Part shown: positions 30,023 through 39,033 of the stretch, in pieces
How positions within the stretch are numbered: position 1 is the stretch's first letter
How the letters are laid out: every line of letters begins with the position of its first letter
IMG/VR virus record: IMGVR_UViG_3300034094_000013
Coordinates: 1-45,928 of that record
Length of the DNA stretch: 45,928 nt
Source: a virus
Strand: one strand, 5' to 3'
Translations under genes and position numbers: made by a program
The notes under the pieces: model-generated
The model's input: only the letters and a program-made list of their open reading frames with translations
The model's database searches: none
Told to the model about the DNA's origin: nothing

Positions 30023-33000
30023 CTAAATGCGTGGACGTCGGGTGTCGGTAATGCTCCGCGTAATAGTGCGGAGCGATGCGCCGCCCGAAACGCCAGTTGT
30101 GGTCGTGTCGGCTATTTGGAGGGCGCCAAGACCTGCCGACAGGTCGCGATAAAGCAGAAACCCCTTGCGTTCATATGCGCCAGTGATGCCGCCCGGAGAA
30201 GTAAGACCGCTACCGTCTCCCGCAGCCTTGTAAGAAAACCCTTGATAGCGGGATGTGCAGACGAGTAAGCCGGTAGGACTCATTGCCATGCTTGTAATCG
30301 CAGGGCAGGCTGTATCTTCTACAGAGACAAGACTTTCCCGTGCAGACGCAGGCAGTTCGTATCGCGCCCACGAGTCGCCAGAACCGTTGTTGTAGTTGTA
30401 CGCGATGTAGTGTCGGCCAAACCTTTTCCCCACAAACTCGCCGTACTGTGCGCTCTGCCACGTGCCTTGATTCGCGGCTGGAATGGTGGTGGATGACCTG
30501 TCTCGGTACGTGGCAATAAGCACGTTGTTCCATGGGAACGACCACATGCGAACCATCGACCCCATAAAAAAGGGCGGCACGGCGGTGTCCCACGTCAAGC
30601 CACCGTCGAAACTGCGGGCCACGAGCGCAGACGACTCAGGTTGGTCTACACGCCACGAGTAGATTGCCGTCGAGTTTTTGAACTCACGGGTGGGCCACCA
30701 CGTCCCGCTGTCGCCGCTGCTGTAGGCGATCAGCACGCCCTGCGACGTCGCAACGATTCCATCCCAGTATCGCGTCGCCGGAAGCCAACTAATCGACCAC
30801 GTGTTTCCGCCATCCGTAGACCTGCGAGCGACGTTTGTCTGGTCGGACGGCAGTGCGACGTAGGCTCCCCTAGCGTATGCAATCCCAATAAGGTCAGCGT
30901 CGTTAGACAGTGAGTTGACGACCTTGATTGATGTGGCTTTGTCAACGGTCAGCGTGGCGACGTTGCTGTACAGATTGTCGCCTGGAAACGAGATTTCCAC
31001 TCGCCACTCGGTGTTGTGGTGGAATCCAGCGACGGCTGTGAACGAAATGGACTGCTCAGACTCCCCCTGCCGTGTGTAATACGACCATTCTGCGCTGCCG
31101 ATACGACGCATTTGCCATCTGGCGGGGTATGCCGACGCGGAAAAAATACCCTGATACGCCATTGTTACCGTAGCACCCGCAACAACGCTCTGGCTTGCGG
31201 GCTGGGACGTAAAGAACTGATACGACGGCACGGTGAGCGTGGCCTCGCTTGTGTAAAGCGTCACGTCGCTGCACGTCACAGATGCCCGATACAGCCACCC
31301 GCTGCGTGCAGAGGTCAAGCCCACCAGCGAAAGAAGTTTGCCGGTCGCTCCAGCAACTGGCCCCCACGCCGTGTTAGATGGAGGTCGGCTCTCCCACGAG
31401 ATGGAGGGACTGCCGCATCCAGTGCTAGAGAAATCAAAGGAGAAGGATGCCGATCCGTTGACCGCGCGTGCGTCCGAAGGGTTGAGCGTAATGGTCGCCC
31501 CTCCCACCGTCAGGACGGCGGAGCGAGTTGTTGCGGTCTGCGTGCCAACGGTCACGGTGGCCCGATACTGCGAGCCGCTGAGTTGCGAAGTGAGGCCAGA
31601 GATCACGAGAGACGTCTGGGTGGCTCCGCTTACCGTTGTCCACGTCGAGCCAGAAAGCCCAGCAACCTGCCTCTCCCACTTAATAGAGGCAGTGCTGCCG
31701 TCGCCTCCGCTGTACGCAAATGTCAGCGTGGCGGTTGTCGAAGCGGTGGAAACGTCGAGCGGCTGGGTTGAGATGACAAGAGGCGGCGGAATAACCGTCA
31801 GAGTTGCTTCCCGCGAATACGCCGTGACGTTGCACGCCGACACAACAGCGCGATACTTGTAGTTGTTGTAGGCAGAGGTAAGTCCCGATGAGATGCTGTA
31901 AGTGGCGCTTGTGGCACCAGAAATGTTCGTCCACGAAGAGTCCGCTGGAGCTTTATATTGCCACTGGATGGAGGCCGAAGACGAGCAGGACGTCAACGAG
32001 TACACAGTTGTGAAGGAGGCAGATCCCGTCGTCGCAGTAGCGTCCGCAGGAAGCGAGCCGCTTAGTCCGACTCCCGGAACCGTGAGCGTTGCGGGGTTTG
32101 TGAATACCGAAGCGGCGCCCTTTGTCACGACGCCCCTCACTCGCGCGCCATCGTATCCAGTTGCCGACAGGCCCAAGAACGCCTGGAGTCCAGAAAACGA
32201 ATAAGACCTAGTGGTAGTGCTGCTTGTGGTGGCCGACCCTGCGATGGGTGTCCATCCATCTGCCCCCGATCCGGCCGGGCGCCACTGCCACGAGACTGTT
32301 GCATCGCCAGAGGGTCCGCCGCTGTACGTGAGCGAAAACGACGCAGCCCCGTTGTTGGACGTGGCGTCATCAGGGTGGGCGGAAATCGTTAGCGCGGCAG
32401 GCGCAACAGACAGGGCGGCTGCATTGCTGTAGATGGTCTGGCCGCTGTACGAAAGGCCGCACCTAAACAGGTTGCCGTCGTTGTGGGTGCCGCCGCTATA
32501 GTTGACCGTGATCGAGCCGTAGGTCGCGGACGTGGCGCCAGAGATGTTTGTCCACGTTGCGCCTGCGTCGGTAGACTTCTGCCACTGATACGTTATGGTT
32601 CCGCCTGCGGTTCCTGCTACCGAGAACGCGGAGCTTGCAAGCGTGGCGCCGTTCGCAGCCGACACGTCGCTTGGCTGTGTCGTGATGACTAGGGTAAGCG
32701 TCTGGAGAGTTGCGGATGCACTGTACGCGACAAATCCGGTGGAGTCAGTGGCCTTGAGTCGGTATCGGGACAGGTGATTAGACGAACCCAGCCCAGTAAG
32801 CGATAGCAGGACCGTTGCCTGCCCAGACGCCCCAGAGGTTCCGTCAGCAATGTCCGCGAAGTCACCTGTGGCGTTGGCCTTCTGCCAGCGGTAGGCAATC
32901 GCCCCTGTGCCTCCCGATGCAGACGCACTGAAGTCGGCGGCACCACCAGAACTGGTAGCGTCTTCGGGTTGCGATAGGAACGCAAGCGACGATGGCAGCG

Positions 33001-34048
33001 CTGAGACGGTCGCTGTTCGCGAATACTGAACAAGACCAAGTGCGGAAACGGCGGCGCGGTATTGCGTGCCAGTCGAGGCCGATGAGGGCACGAAGGAATA
33101 AGTGGCCTGTGTGGCATTGCTGACAGACGACCAATCCACAGTGGAGTCAGGTCGCGATTGCCACTGGTACGAAACAGCGGACGACCCTGCGGTGGCCGAC
33201 ACGGCGAGCGTCACCAACTGACCGACCGTAACGGAGATGTCCGGCGGCTGGGCAGTAATCACGATGGCGGGAAGACGAAGGGTGGCAGGGAGCGAGTACA
33301 CCGTCTCAGTGCCTGCCATAGCCTTGAGCCGGTACTTCCGACCGTCATCCGCACCCGACAGTCCGGATAGGGCGAGAGACGTGCCGGTAGCGCCAGCCAC
33401 GTCACCCCACGAAGTGCCGCTGTCGGAGGAGGACTGCCACTGATACGAGATGGCACCGGATCCGCCGATAGCCTTTGACACGAACAGTGCCGAGCCGTCA
33501 GTGGACGTGGCGTCTCCCGGATCGAACGAGATGGTCAGAGGCGTCGTCCCGACGGTTGTGCTGCTGATCGTGATCGTCCGAGCAACCGGATCAATCGCCG
33601 CCGTGACGTTAGAGCCCGCCTTGATGGACGCACTGATTTGAGCGAACACCGCCGCCGAGAAGTCATTGATCTCGGCAGTGGTGTGCCGGTGGGAGCCGCC
33701 CACCAAAGCACCAGTCACAGTGAGCGACCCACCTACTGTTGCGTCTCCAGTGGTGGAGACTGACTGAAAGGAGGGTGCGGTCGGCAGTGAGTGCGTGTGG
33801 TCTGCCCGTGCAGCCAGCGTGCTAGTTCCGACAGCCCCAGTCCCAGCAGCAGGCGGAGTTGTTGTGCCTAATGCAACACCTGACGAGTACGGCAGGGTCG
33901 CCCAGTTGCGGACGCCGTCTCCGTACTTGATCTTGCCGGTGTCGAGTTCTAGTCCCGGCTCACCAGCAGCCAGAACGGGATTGGACGACGACCAGTTTGC
34001 TGCCGTGTCCTGACGAACACGAAATCGCACTAACGCCTGAGTCGGCAT
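30023..34048 (-). CDS. Tail fibre with nine Ig-like repeats and C-terminal sialidase-like domain, 1341 aa
   Basis: From ATG 34048, with AAGGGG upstream. The N-terminus (RQDTAANWSSSNPVLAAGEP, then GLELDTGKIKYGDG) matches the attachment domain found at the start of many fibres, including Mtd-type proteins. About nine Ig-like repeats of 85-105 residues fill residues 170-1000; their recurring marks are a QP-x-D start, a Y-QW or similar B-strand box and a GAT(S/Q)-x-(T/S) segment. The C-terminal 330 residues hold two Asp-box-type motifs (RSTDGGNTW, RSFDGGLTW) and likely form a propeller for binding glycans. It probably defines host range. There is no signal peptide. It overlaps nothing and follows the upstream stop by three bases. 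Confidence 0.88.
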   Translation of the reverse strand: MPTQALVRFRVRQDTAANWSSSNPVLAAGEPGLELDTGKIKYGDGVRNWATLPYSSGVALGTTTPPAAGTGAVGTSTLAARADHTHSLPTAPSFQSVSTTGDATVGGSLTVTGALVGGSHRHTTAEINDFSAAVFAQISASIKAGSNVTAAIDPVARTITISSTTVGTTPLTISFDPGDATSTDGSALFVSKAIGGSGAISYQWQSSSDSGTSWGDVAGATGTSLALSGLSGADDGRKYRLKAMAGTETVYSLPATLRLPAIVITAQPPDISVTVGQLVTLAVSATAGSSAVSYQWQSRPDSTVDWSSVSNATQATYSFVPSSASTGTQYRAAVSALGLVQYSRTATVSALPSSLAFLSQPEDATSSGGAADFSASASGGTGAIAYRWQKANATGDFADIADGTSGASGQATVLLSLTGLGSSNHLSRYRLKATDSTGFVAYSASATLQTLTLVITTQPSDVSAANGATLASSAFSVAGTAGGTITYQWQKSTDAGATWTNISGATSATYGSITVNYSGGTHNDGNLFRCGLSYSGQTIYSNAAALSVAPAALTISAHPDDATSNNGAASFSLTYSGGPSGDATVSWQWRPAGSGADGWTPIAGSATTSSTTTRSYSFSGLQAFLGLSATGYDGARVRGVVTKGAASVFTNPATLTVPGVGLSGSLPADATATTGSASFTTVYSLTSCSSSASIQWQYKAPADSSWTNISGATSATYSISSGLTSAYNNYKYRAVVSACNVTAYSREATLTVIPPPLVISTQPLDVSTASTTATLTFAYSGGDGSTASIKWERQVAGLSGSTWTTVSGATQTSLVISGLTSQLSGSQYRATVTVGTQTATTRSAVLTVGGATITLNPSDARAVNGSASFSFDFSSTGCGSPSISWESRPPSNTAWGPVAGATGKLLSLVGLTSARSGWLYRASVTCSDVTLYTSEATLTVPSYQFFTSQPASQSVVAGATVTMAYQGIFSASAYPARWQMRRIGSAEWSYYTRQGESEQSISFTAVAGFHHNTEWRVEISFPGDNLYSNVATLTVDKATSIKVVNSLSNDADLIGIAYARGAYVALPSDQTNVARRSTDGGNTWSISWLPATRYWDGIVATSQGVLIAYSSGDSGTWWPTREFKNSTAIYSWRVDQPESSALVARSFDGGLTWDTAVPPFFMGSMVRMWSFPWNNVLIATYRDRSSTTIPAANQGTWQSAQYGEFVGKRFGRHYIAYNYNNGSGDSWARYELPASARESLVSVEDTACPAITSMAMSPTGLLVCTSRYQGFSYKAAGDGSGLTSPGGITGAYERKGFLLYRDLSAGLGALQIADTTTTGVSGGASLRTITRSITDTRRPRI

Positions 34049-34051
34049 TCA

Positions 34052-34399
34052 CTACCCCTTCACGGAAAACTGGACAGTGAGCGTTCCAGCGTTGGTCGTG
34101 GCCGCAATGAACTGCGCACCAAACGCCGCATCCGGGATGGGATAGGCGTTGATGTACGAGTTGGTTGACGCAACGGCGGTGGTAACGGCAGCACCTGCAC
34201 CGTCCTGCAACGGCACAAGAGTTCCTTCGTTGCTCGTGGACACGTACCACGTCAATGTCGCGGGGGTCGAGGTGACGCCGGTAACGATCATCACGCCGCC
34301 AGCATGGGCCACGAACGGAAGCCGTGCCGTGCTGGATGTAGACGTAGTCAACGTGTACGAGCCGGTCGTGATGGACAGTCGCTCAATCTTGTTGGGCAT
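34052..34399 (-). CDS. Small beta-rich virion protein candidate, 115 aa
   Basis: From ATG 34399, sharing a base with the preceding TAA. The protein is almost entirely short Thr/Ser/Ala-rich strands (SITTGSYTLTTSTSSTARLP, GGVMIVTGVTSTPATLTWYV), as in head decoration, fibre base or trimer-type proteins. It has no cysteine. The gene lies between a conserved portal-downstream gene and the fibre gene, so it may form part of the fibre or its attachment collar. No named family is recognised. Confidence 0.57.
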   Translation of the reverse strand: MPNKIERLSITTGSYTLTTSTSSTARLPFVAHAGGVMIVTGVTSTPATLTWYVSTSNEGTLVPLQDGAGAAVTTAVASTNSYINAYPIPDAAFGAQFIAATTNAGTLTVQFSVKG

Positions 34400-34950
34400 T
34401 AGGTTTTCTTCCGCTTGTACTGGGGAACGATGCGATCCTTGACCTTCTCAACGGCTTCGCCCCGCTTGAGCTTGGGGTTGTTCTTCATCTCTTCGCGGAC
34501 ATGCTCCCGGAGGATTCGCGGATTGATGTCCACTTCCTTCGGGGGCGCTTTCTGCGGAGGGACATAGTCCACGATCCCGTGAATCTCCAGATCCCGCTTC
34601 TTGCAAACACGAAGCACGTCAGCGGTGCTATCCACCCACGCCTCTGGGTCTTTGCATCCACGCTTGTCGGCAATCCCCCCCATGAAGAACTTTCCGGTGG
34701 TGCTGATACCGGCCAGTTCGGCTTCACGAAGCATGGAACTAGCCACCTTCTTTGGCATCCCGTCCATCCAGTTGCCGTGCAGCCGCCCTTGCATGAACGC
34801 ACGGTCTGTGCCACGAGTGCCGGGAGGGCACTGCAAGGCACACATCTCCGCGAAGCGCGGGTGCTGTCCAGACTCGATCATTCGGACATAGTGAGCCTGC
34901 ACCTCATAAGAGGCGTGAGCGATGTCCGGCGGCAGGTCGTGAGCATTCAT
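34399..34950 (-). CDS. Hypothetical protein next to portal, 183 aa
   Basis: From ATG 34950, preceded by no Shine-Dalgarno sequence but by a CCGGACACAAACC motif. The protein is hydrophilic with helical parts (ASYEVQAHYVRMIESGQHPR, GTDRAFMQGRLHGNWMDGMP) and a region rich in cysteine and histidine-like pairs (KRGCKDPEAW). The last 55 residues are basic (EEMKNNPKLKRGEAVEKVKD). It follows the portal by 22 bases. A head-completion or packaging accessory role is possible; no family is recognised. Confidence 0.57.
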   Translation of the reverse strand: MNAHDLPPDIAHASYEVQAHYVRMIESGQHPRFAEMCALQCPPGTRGTDRAFMQGRLHGNWMDGMPKKVASSMLREAELAGISTTGKFFMGGIADKRGCKDPEAWVDSTADVLRVCKKRDLEIHGIVDYVPPQKAPPKEVDINPRILREHVREEMKNNPKLKRGEAVEKVKDRIVPQYKRKKT

Positions 34951-34957
34951 GGGGCTA

Positions 34958-34972
34958 TAGGTTTGTGTCCGG
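34958..34972 (-). promoter_or_regulatory. CCGG(A/C)CA(T/C)AAA(T/C)C motif, copy 2
   Basis: The minus strand reads CCGGACACAAACCTA and fills most of the 22-base gap between the portal stop and the next ATG. It differs from the copy at 21616-21630 at two positions, both C for T. The gene it precedes also lacks a Shine-Dalgarno sequence. This is one of the few places in the virion operon where a new promoter could be placed. Confidence 0.4.
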
Positions 34973-37006
34973 TCAGGGGTTCATTTCTGGCGGAACTTGC
35001 GGAGGAGGCTCATTTGGCGGTGGCGCAGCGTCTGGAGGCGGACCCCCACCCGCCCCCTCCGCGCCATCAGGCGGTCCCGGCGGCGTCCCGACCGGTGGCT
35101 GCGGGGGCGGCGGAGGGGGCGGAATGAGGTAGGGTTTCGCGTCAATGTCCAGAGATTCTGCCCAGTCTGTGAGCAGGCTATTCAGCGGGTCCACGATGCC
35201 CATCGGCACCAGCCCTTGCAGGATCGGCCCCAGCGTCTGAAGTGCCGCCTGCATCTGCTCGACGCGGGTTGCTTTGTTTGGCTTACGGGCAGAACCGGCC
35301 TCGATCCGGTAGTCAAACTCACGGGCAATGACAGACGGATCGAGCGTGGCAACATGCTGTGCCCACGCCGCCGCTCCAAGCGGGCCGATGACAGGCTCCA
35401 CGTCCTTCGGCTCCAGAAGCCAGCGGGACGCAAAGGCTTCCCTGCGGGCGATGAGGCTCATGGCGTCTTCCAGCCGGTTCGCCATGTCGTCTGGGCGTAC
35501 CGACAGTTGCTCCGCCTTCACGTTGGCCTCTGTGGCACTACGTATCTGGCTGGAGGTCATGGCGTAGGCGAGTTCGGTCAGGCCGACTCGCTTGTCGAAC
35601 TGCTGCGCCACAGCCTCCACGATCCTCCAGAGTTCCGGCGTTACCTCTGGCAACTGGAACACGCTGATAAGGTCGTTCACGCTGCGGCCAAGCGTCTCAC
35701 TGATCTCGACCACCTTGAACCCCTTCTCGGAGTTCGCAAGGATCTGATCCTTGATGTCTTGGTCTGCGGCCTTGCTGACGCCAAGCAGAGTTTCGCAACT
35801 GGTGGCGACACGCTGGGCAATGAAAGACATGGCAAAGTTCAAGAACCGCAACTCGCCAATGCCCGGTTTGATGTGACTGATCGGCCAGACGTATCCGGGC
35901 TTGCGATGGAAGTCGAGCGGCACAAACGGCCAGCCATTCGACTCCGCCCAGAACGGGATCGGCCACTGCACGGCACGGAACAACTCTTCGGGAACACCAG
36001 TCTGATCGTCAGTTTGCTGCTCCAGCAGGGAGGGCGGCATGTTCAGCGGGTGCGGAACACCTTCGCAAACAACTATGTAGCAGTTGTCGCCCATGCCATC
36101 GAACGCCCCGACCAGTTCCTTTGGCGTGTCCTTGAGCCGATCACCCAGTCCGGTCTTGCTCCAAATCTTCCAGTACGTCACCAACTCGTTGCTCTTGCCA
36201 ACGCGGCGACCCTTATACGGGTATTCGTTGTCAGAGAAAATCTGACCATCCAAGTCTTGGTCGATGGGCTTGGCCCCGTCGAGATGACCCTTCAACTGAT
36301 CCCGATCAAGACCGTACTGGCGAGCCACAACGTCGATGGGATGCACGCACCTGCGGGCACACCACGTAATGTCCTCGATCTCGGTGGCGTCCGGGTCCAT
36401 CGTGAAGTTGTCGATGCTGTCTGCAAACGACCCAATCACCGACACGCCAGAGCCGGGAGGCGTCACCAACTCCGTCCACCAAACACCCATGCCCTTGATG
36501 ATCGCTTCATCCACAACCCGGCGGCTGTGGGTCTTGAGGTCGCATTGGTTTGGCGTGTAGTTCAAGTACCGCTCCATCAGCAGAGCGACGGTCTTGCGAA
36601 CGTCCGACTTCTTGACCGTCTCCTGCGCAGCCTGCTGGTATGCCATCATCGACTGATCGTCCATCACCCCGACCACTTCTGGGGTGACGAACGGATAGCG
36701 AGCAGGCGTGACGGTACGCACCGGGTTGCGGTGGTAGATCACGCTGCCAAACAACTTGACGGCCTCAAACACACGGTTGCACTGCATCCGAAACGCGGGC
36801 GGGGCAATCGCACGGCTGTACCCTTGCTCGTGGCGAGCGTAGGTGTCCTTCCAAAACCAGTTGTGCGGGCCGTCAAAGAACGACATCGCCTCACGAGCAT
36901 CCTCCGAAAAAGGACGCTTGTGCTTTAGCGATAGTTCGATCTTCTTGAGCCACCCTGACGAAATGGTTCGCAGGGCGTCTTCACCGGTTCTAGGTTGGCT
37001 TTCCAC
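34973..37006 (-). CDS. Portal protein (T7-like type), 677 aa
   Basis: The start is GTG 37006, overlapping the previous gene by 17 bases. Length and helical content fit podovirus portals, which form the dodecameric DNA gate at one capsid vertex. Visible segments are AMSFFDGPHNWFWKDTYARH (about 40-60), YQQAAQETVKKSDVRKTVAL (about 125-145), the wing and stem region with FAMSFIAQRVATSCETLLG (about 390-410) and SQIRSATEANVKAEQLSV. The C-terminus is a long poly-proline tail (PPPPPPPQPPVGTPPGPP) ending in EMNP, unusual but seen in some portals. It sits next to the terminase, as expected for the packaging motor. Confidence 0.83.
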   Translation of the reverse strand: MESQPRTGEDALRTISSGWLKKIELSLKHKRPFSEDAREAMSFFDGPHNWFWKDTYARHEQGYSRAIAPPAFRMQCNRVFEAVKLFGSVIYHRNPVRTVTPARYPFVTPEVVGVMDDQSMMAYQQAAQETVKKSDVRKTVALLMERYLNYTPNQCDLKTHSRRVVDEAIIKGMGVWWTELVTPPGSGVSVIGSFADSIDNFTMDPDATEIEDITWCARRCVHPIDVVARQYGLDRDQLKGHLDGAKPIDQDLDGQIFSDNEYPYKGRRVGKSNELVTYWKIWSKTGLGDRLKDTPKELVGAFDGMGDNCYIVVCEGVPHPLNMPPSLLEQQTDDQTGVPEELFRAVQWPIPFWAESNGWPFVPLDFHRKPGYVWPISHIKPGIGELRFLNFAMSFIAQRVATSCETLLGVSKAADQDIKDQILANSEKGFKVVEISETLGRSVNDLISVFQLPEVTPELWRIVEAVAQQFDKRVGLTELAYAMTSSQIRSATEANVKAEQLSVRPDDMANRLEDAMSLIARREAFASRWLLEPKDVEPVIGPLGAAAWAQHVATLDPSVIAREFDYRIEAGSARKPNKATRVEQMQAALQTLGPILQGLVPMGIVDPLNSLLTDWAESLDIDAKPYLIPPPPPPPQPPVGTPPGPPDGAEGAGGGPPPDAAPPPNEPPPQVPPEMNP

Positions 37007-37346
37007 CGTTCTGCTTCCTCGCTATGGACAACTGCTCCGTTGCGGCGGCAATCTGAGCCATCATGCCGTCGAGCTTTTTCAACTGCGCCGTCTGCGGTGC
37101 GTACTCCCAGCACCCACACTGACGCCACTCCGCGTTCTCTTGCAGGCCCGGATCGTCTCGGTGGCGAACGCTCGGCTTCTCTTGGAATCCAGTGTTGGGG
37201 CTGAACACCAGCACGCTGACTGTGAGCACGCCGGGACGCTGGCACACCCACCCCATCGTCGGCTCAACGCACGAGAGAGGATCGTGATACCAATAGACGC
37301 AATCGCCAATCAGCACTTTCGGCGGACTAAAGGAGTCGGCCTGCAT
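36990..37346 (-). CDS. Hypothetical protein between terminase and portal, 118 aa
   Basis: From ATG 37346, with GGAG six bases upstream. It overlaps the terminase end by 20 bases and the portal start by 17. The first half is beta-rich with several cysteines (IGDCVYWYHDPLSCVEPTMG, WVCQRPGVLTVSVLVFSP), and a W-R-Q-C-G-C-W pattern follows. The second half is a helix (KKLDGMMAQIAAATEQLSIA). It looks like a small beta barrel with a helical tail. Function unknown; its place in the packaging block suggests a head-related or packaging role. Confidence 0.6.
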   Translation of the reverse strand: MQADSFSPPKVLIGDCVYWYHDPLSCVEPTMGWVCQRPGVLTVSVLVFSPNTGFQEKPSVRHRDDPGLQENAEWRQCGCWEYAPQTAQLKKLDGMMAQIAAATEQLSIARKQNGGKPT

Positions 37347-39033
37347 ACTTTGCTCCTGACTGTGGGCCTAAGAAAACGAAGTTGTCGGATTCAGCGGACA
37401 GACGCTTTTCACGCTTCCGCATCCACTCGACGTACCAGGGGTCAACACCGGCCTCTTTTTTAGGCTTGTGGTATCGAGGTCGATAGGCACACAAATACTC
37501 AAGACACTGGCAGGCGTGGACTTCCCCTCTGGTATTGGGAACGTCCGTGACGATGTAACTACCACCCACCAACTGGGTCTTTTTCTTGTAGCGTTTCAGT
37601 TCCCGCTCTAGGTCGGGGCAGGAGTGTCGCAGCACCCGGAGGGTCGGGGTTCCCTGCGGTCTGATGTGCAGGTAGTTCTGGACTGCCGACATGCGGGCCT
37701 GCACGTCGTCACAGCCCGCCAGAAAACTGTGCCCGGTTGTCTCGCTGGCAACCCCGTTAATCTTGAGTTGTTCGGTGTACAGTTCCACCGGCAATCGGCC
37801 AGACCCGATTTCCCGGATGCGACCACCGTGCATGTCAATAAGAAAAGCGTAAAAACTTTGCCCCCTGCACTTCTGTGCCATCTTCTCCCCAAAGATGATG
37901 GCGTTGCAGTTGCGGATATAGAGTTGGTCGTAGATGAGCAGCATGGACTCATCCGGCGGCACTGCCCCAAACAGCACCGACGTGACGGCGTGTCCCGGAT
38001 CAATCACCGCATAGCGAGTCCAGTCATCCGGGACTACGTTCTGCTCCAGTTCGCTGCGGTCATACCCATGAACGTGCATGGCAAACGTGGGGTAGCACAG
38101 GATCGAGTCGGAGATGAACTCGCCCTCGCTACGCATTCGCAGCACGTCTTCGCCCAGTGCCGCCCACCCCTCGATACGCTTCTGCTTCTCTTGGTCGTCA
38201 ATGTGCGGATTGTCGAGGAATCGCAACTGAAAGCGAACGATAGACGGGTTCTCGACGCCTTCCTCCGCCAACTTGTCGGCACGCTCTGACAGGCCAAGCA
38301 ATGCGTCGTTCTTGGAGTGCGGCATGGCCGACCAAGCAAACACGCCCTTCAAGTCGGATAGACGAGCCTGCATCTCAGGAACCCACGCATCACCGTTATT
38401 AACGTCCTCGTCAATGTGGACACGAGATGCCTTAAAACCTTGCGGGGCTTCGCCCTCAGACGAGAAGAAGTAAATCTGCCACCCGTTCGTCAGTTCGCAC
38501 GACTGGATGTAGCGTGCGGACTTGAGAATCCACGACTTCTTCTTCACGAGTCGTGGCGGGATGAGCGGAGGGGCGGGCTTGGCATCCTTCTCGCGGTGCG
38601 AGTCGGTCGCCGGGTTATAAGCCCGCCATTCCCCAGTGGATTCGTCACGGATCATCTTGAACGCACCCGCCATGAAGAGCAGCGGGTATACGGTCAGGCC
38701 GATGTGCTTCCAGTCCTTGCCGACCACCACAAGGACGCCGTCCTTTTCGGGATACTTGCCATGCGGGTCTTTGCCGCACACAGCCCTAGCGTCTTCCACG
38801 AACGTGCAGAGACTCTTGCCGGAACGATTGCCGCCCAGCACCAGAATCTCACTCGCTCGGCACTTGTGGACTTCCTCCTGCTGCTGCGTGGGCCGGTAGA
38901 GCTTCAAGGCTTCGATGCGGCGGTTCGCCAGTTCCGCCTGCATCTCCTTCAACTCGTCCCTCTGGAACGTGCCCAACCGCTTGACCGAAGGCAGAGGCGA
39001 AATCGCTTGGGGTTTGCGGCGTGACTTCGACAT
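37327..39033 (-). CDS. terL: Terminase large subunit (packaging ATPase/nuclease), 568 aa
   Basis: From ATG 39033 with GGGAG eight bases upstream. The ATPase domain has Walker A GGNRSGKS (67-74) and Walker B RVHIDED (204-210). The nuclease domain shows the first acidic strand AVIDPGH (D345) and a later FLIDMHGG (D400). The enzyme docks on the portal, translocates DNA into the procapsid by ATP hydrolysis and cuts concatemers. The C-terminus is charged and ends in SGAKYAGRLL. The first 185 bases overlap the preceding zinc-finger gene in a different frame. A later methionine at codon 31 would shorten this to about 95 bases and still leave the ATPase intact. Confidence 0.92.
   Translation of the reverse strand: MSKSRRKPQAISPLPSVKRLGTFQRDELKEMQAELANRRIEALKLYRPTQQQEEVHKCRASEILVLGGNRSGKSLCTFVEDARAVCGKDPHGKYPEKDGVLVVVGKDWKHIGLTVYPLLFMAGAFKMIRDESTGEWRAYNPATDSHREKDAKPAPPLIPPRLVKKKSWILKSARYIQSCELTNGWQIYFFSSEGEAPQGFKASRVHIDEDVNNGDAWVPEMQARLSDLKGVFAWSAMPHSKNDALLGLSERADKLAEEGVENPSIVRFQLRFLDNPHIDDQEKQKRIEGWAALGEDVLRMRSEGEFISDSILCYPTFAMHVHGYDRSELEQNVVPDDWTRYAVIDPGHAVTSVLFGAVPPDESMLLIYDQLYIRNCNAIIFGEKMAQKCRGQSFYAFLIDMHGGRIREIGSGRLPVELYTEQLKINGVASETTGHSFLAGCDDVQARMSAVQNYLHIRPQGTPTLRVLRHSCPDLERELKRYKKKTQLVGGSYIVTDVPNTRGEVHACQCLEYLCAYRPRYHKPKKEAGVDPWYVEWMRKREKRLSAESDNFVFLGPQSGAKYAGRLL

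Noticed and set aside
30023-34048. A diversity-generating retroelement acting on the Mtd-like fibre
   Set aside because: Only the N-terminal attachment part resembles Mtd. No reverse transcriptase, template repeat or C-type lectin end was seen.
34997-36928. A 643-codon plus-strand open frame opposite the portal gene
   Set aside because: It is Arg/Leu/His-rich, lacks a ribosome binding site and mirrors the strongly supported portal frame. Such long antisense frames arise from high GC at codon ends.
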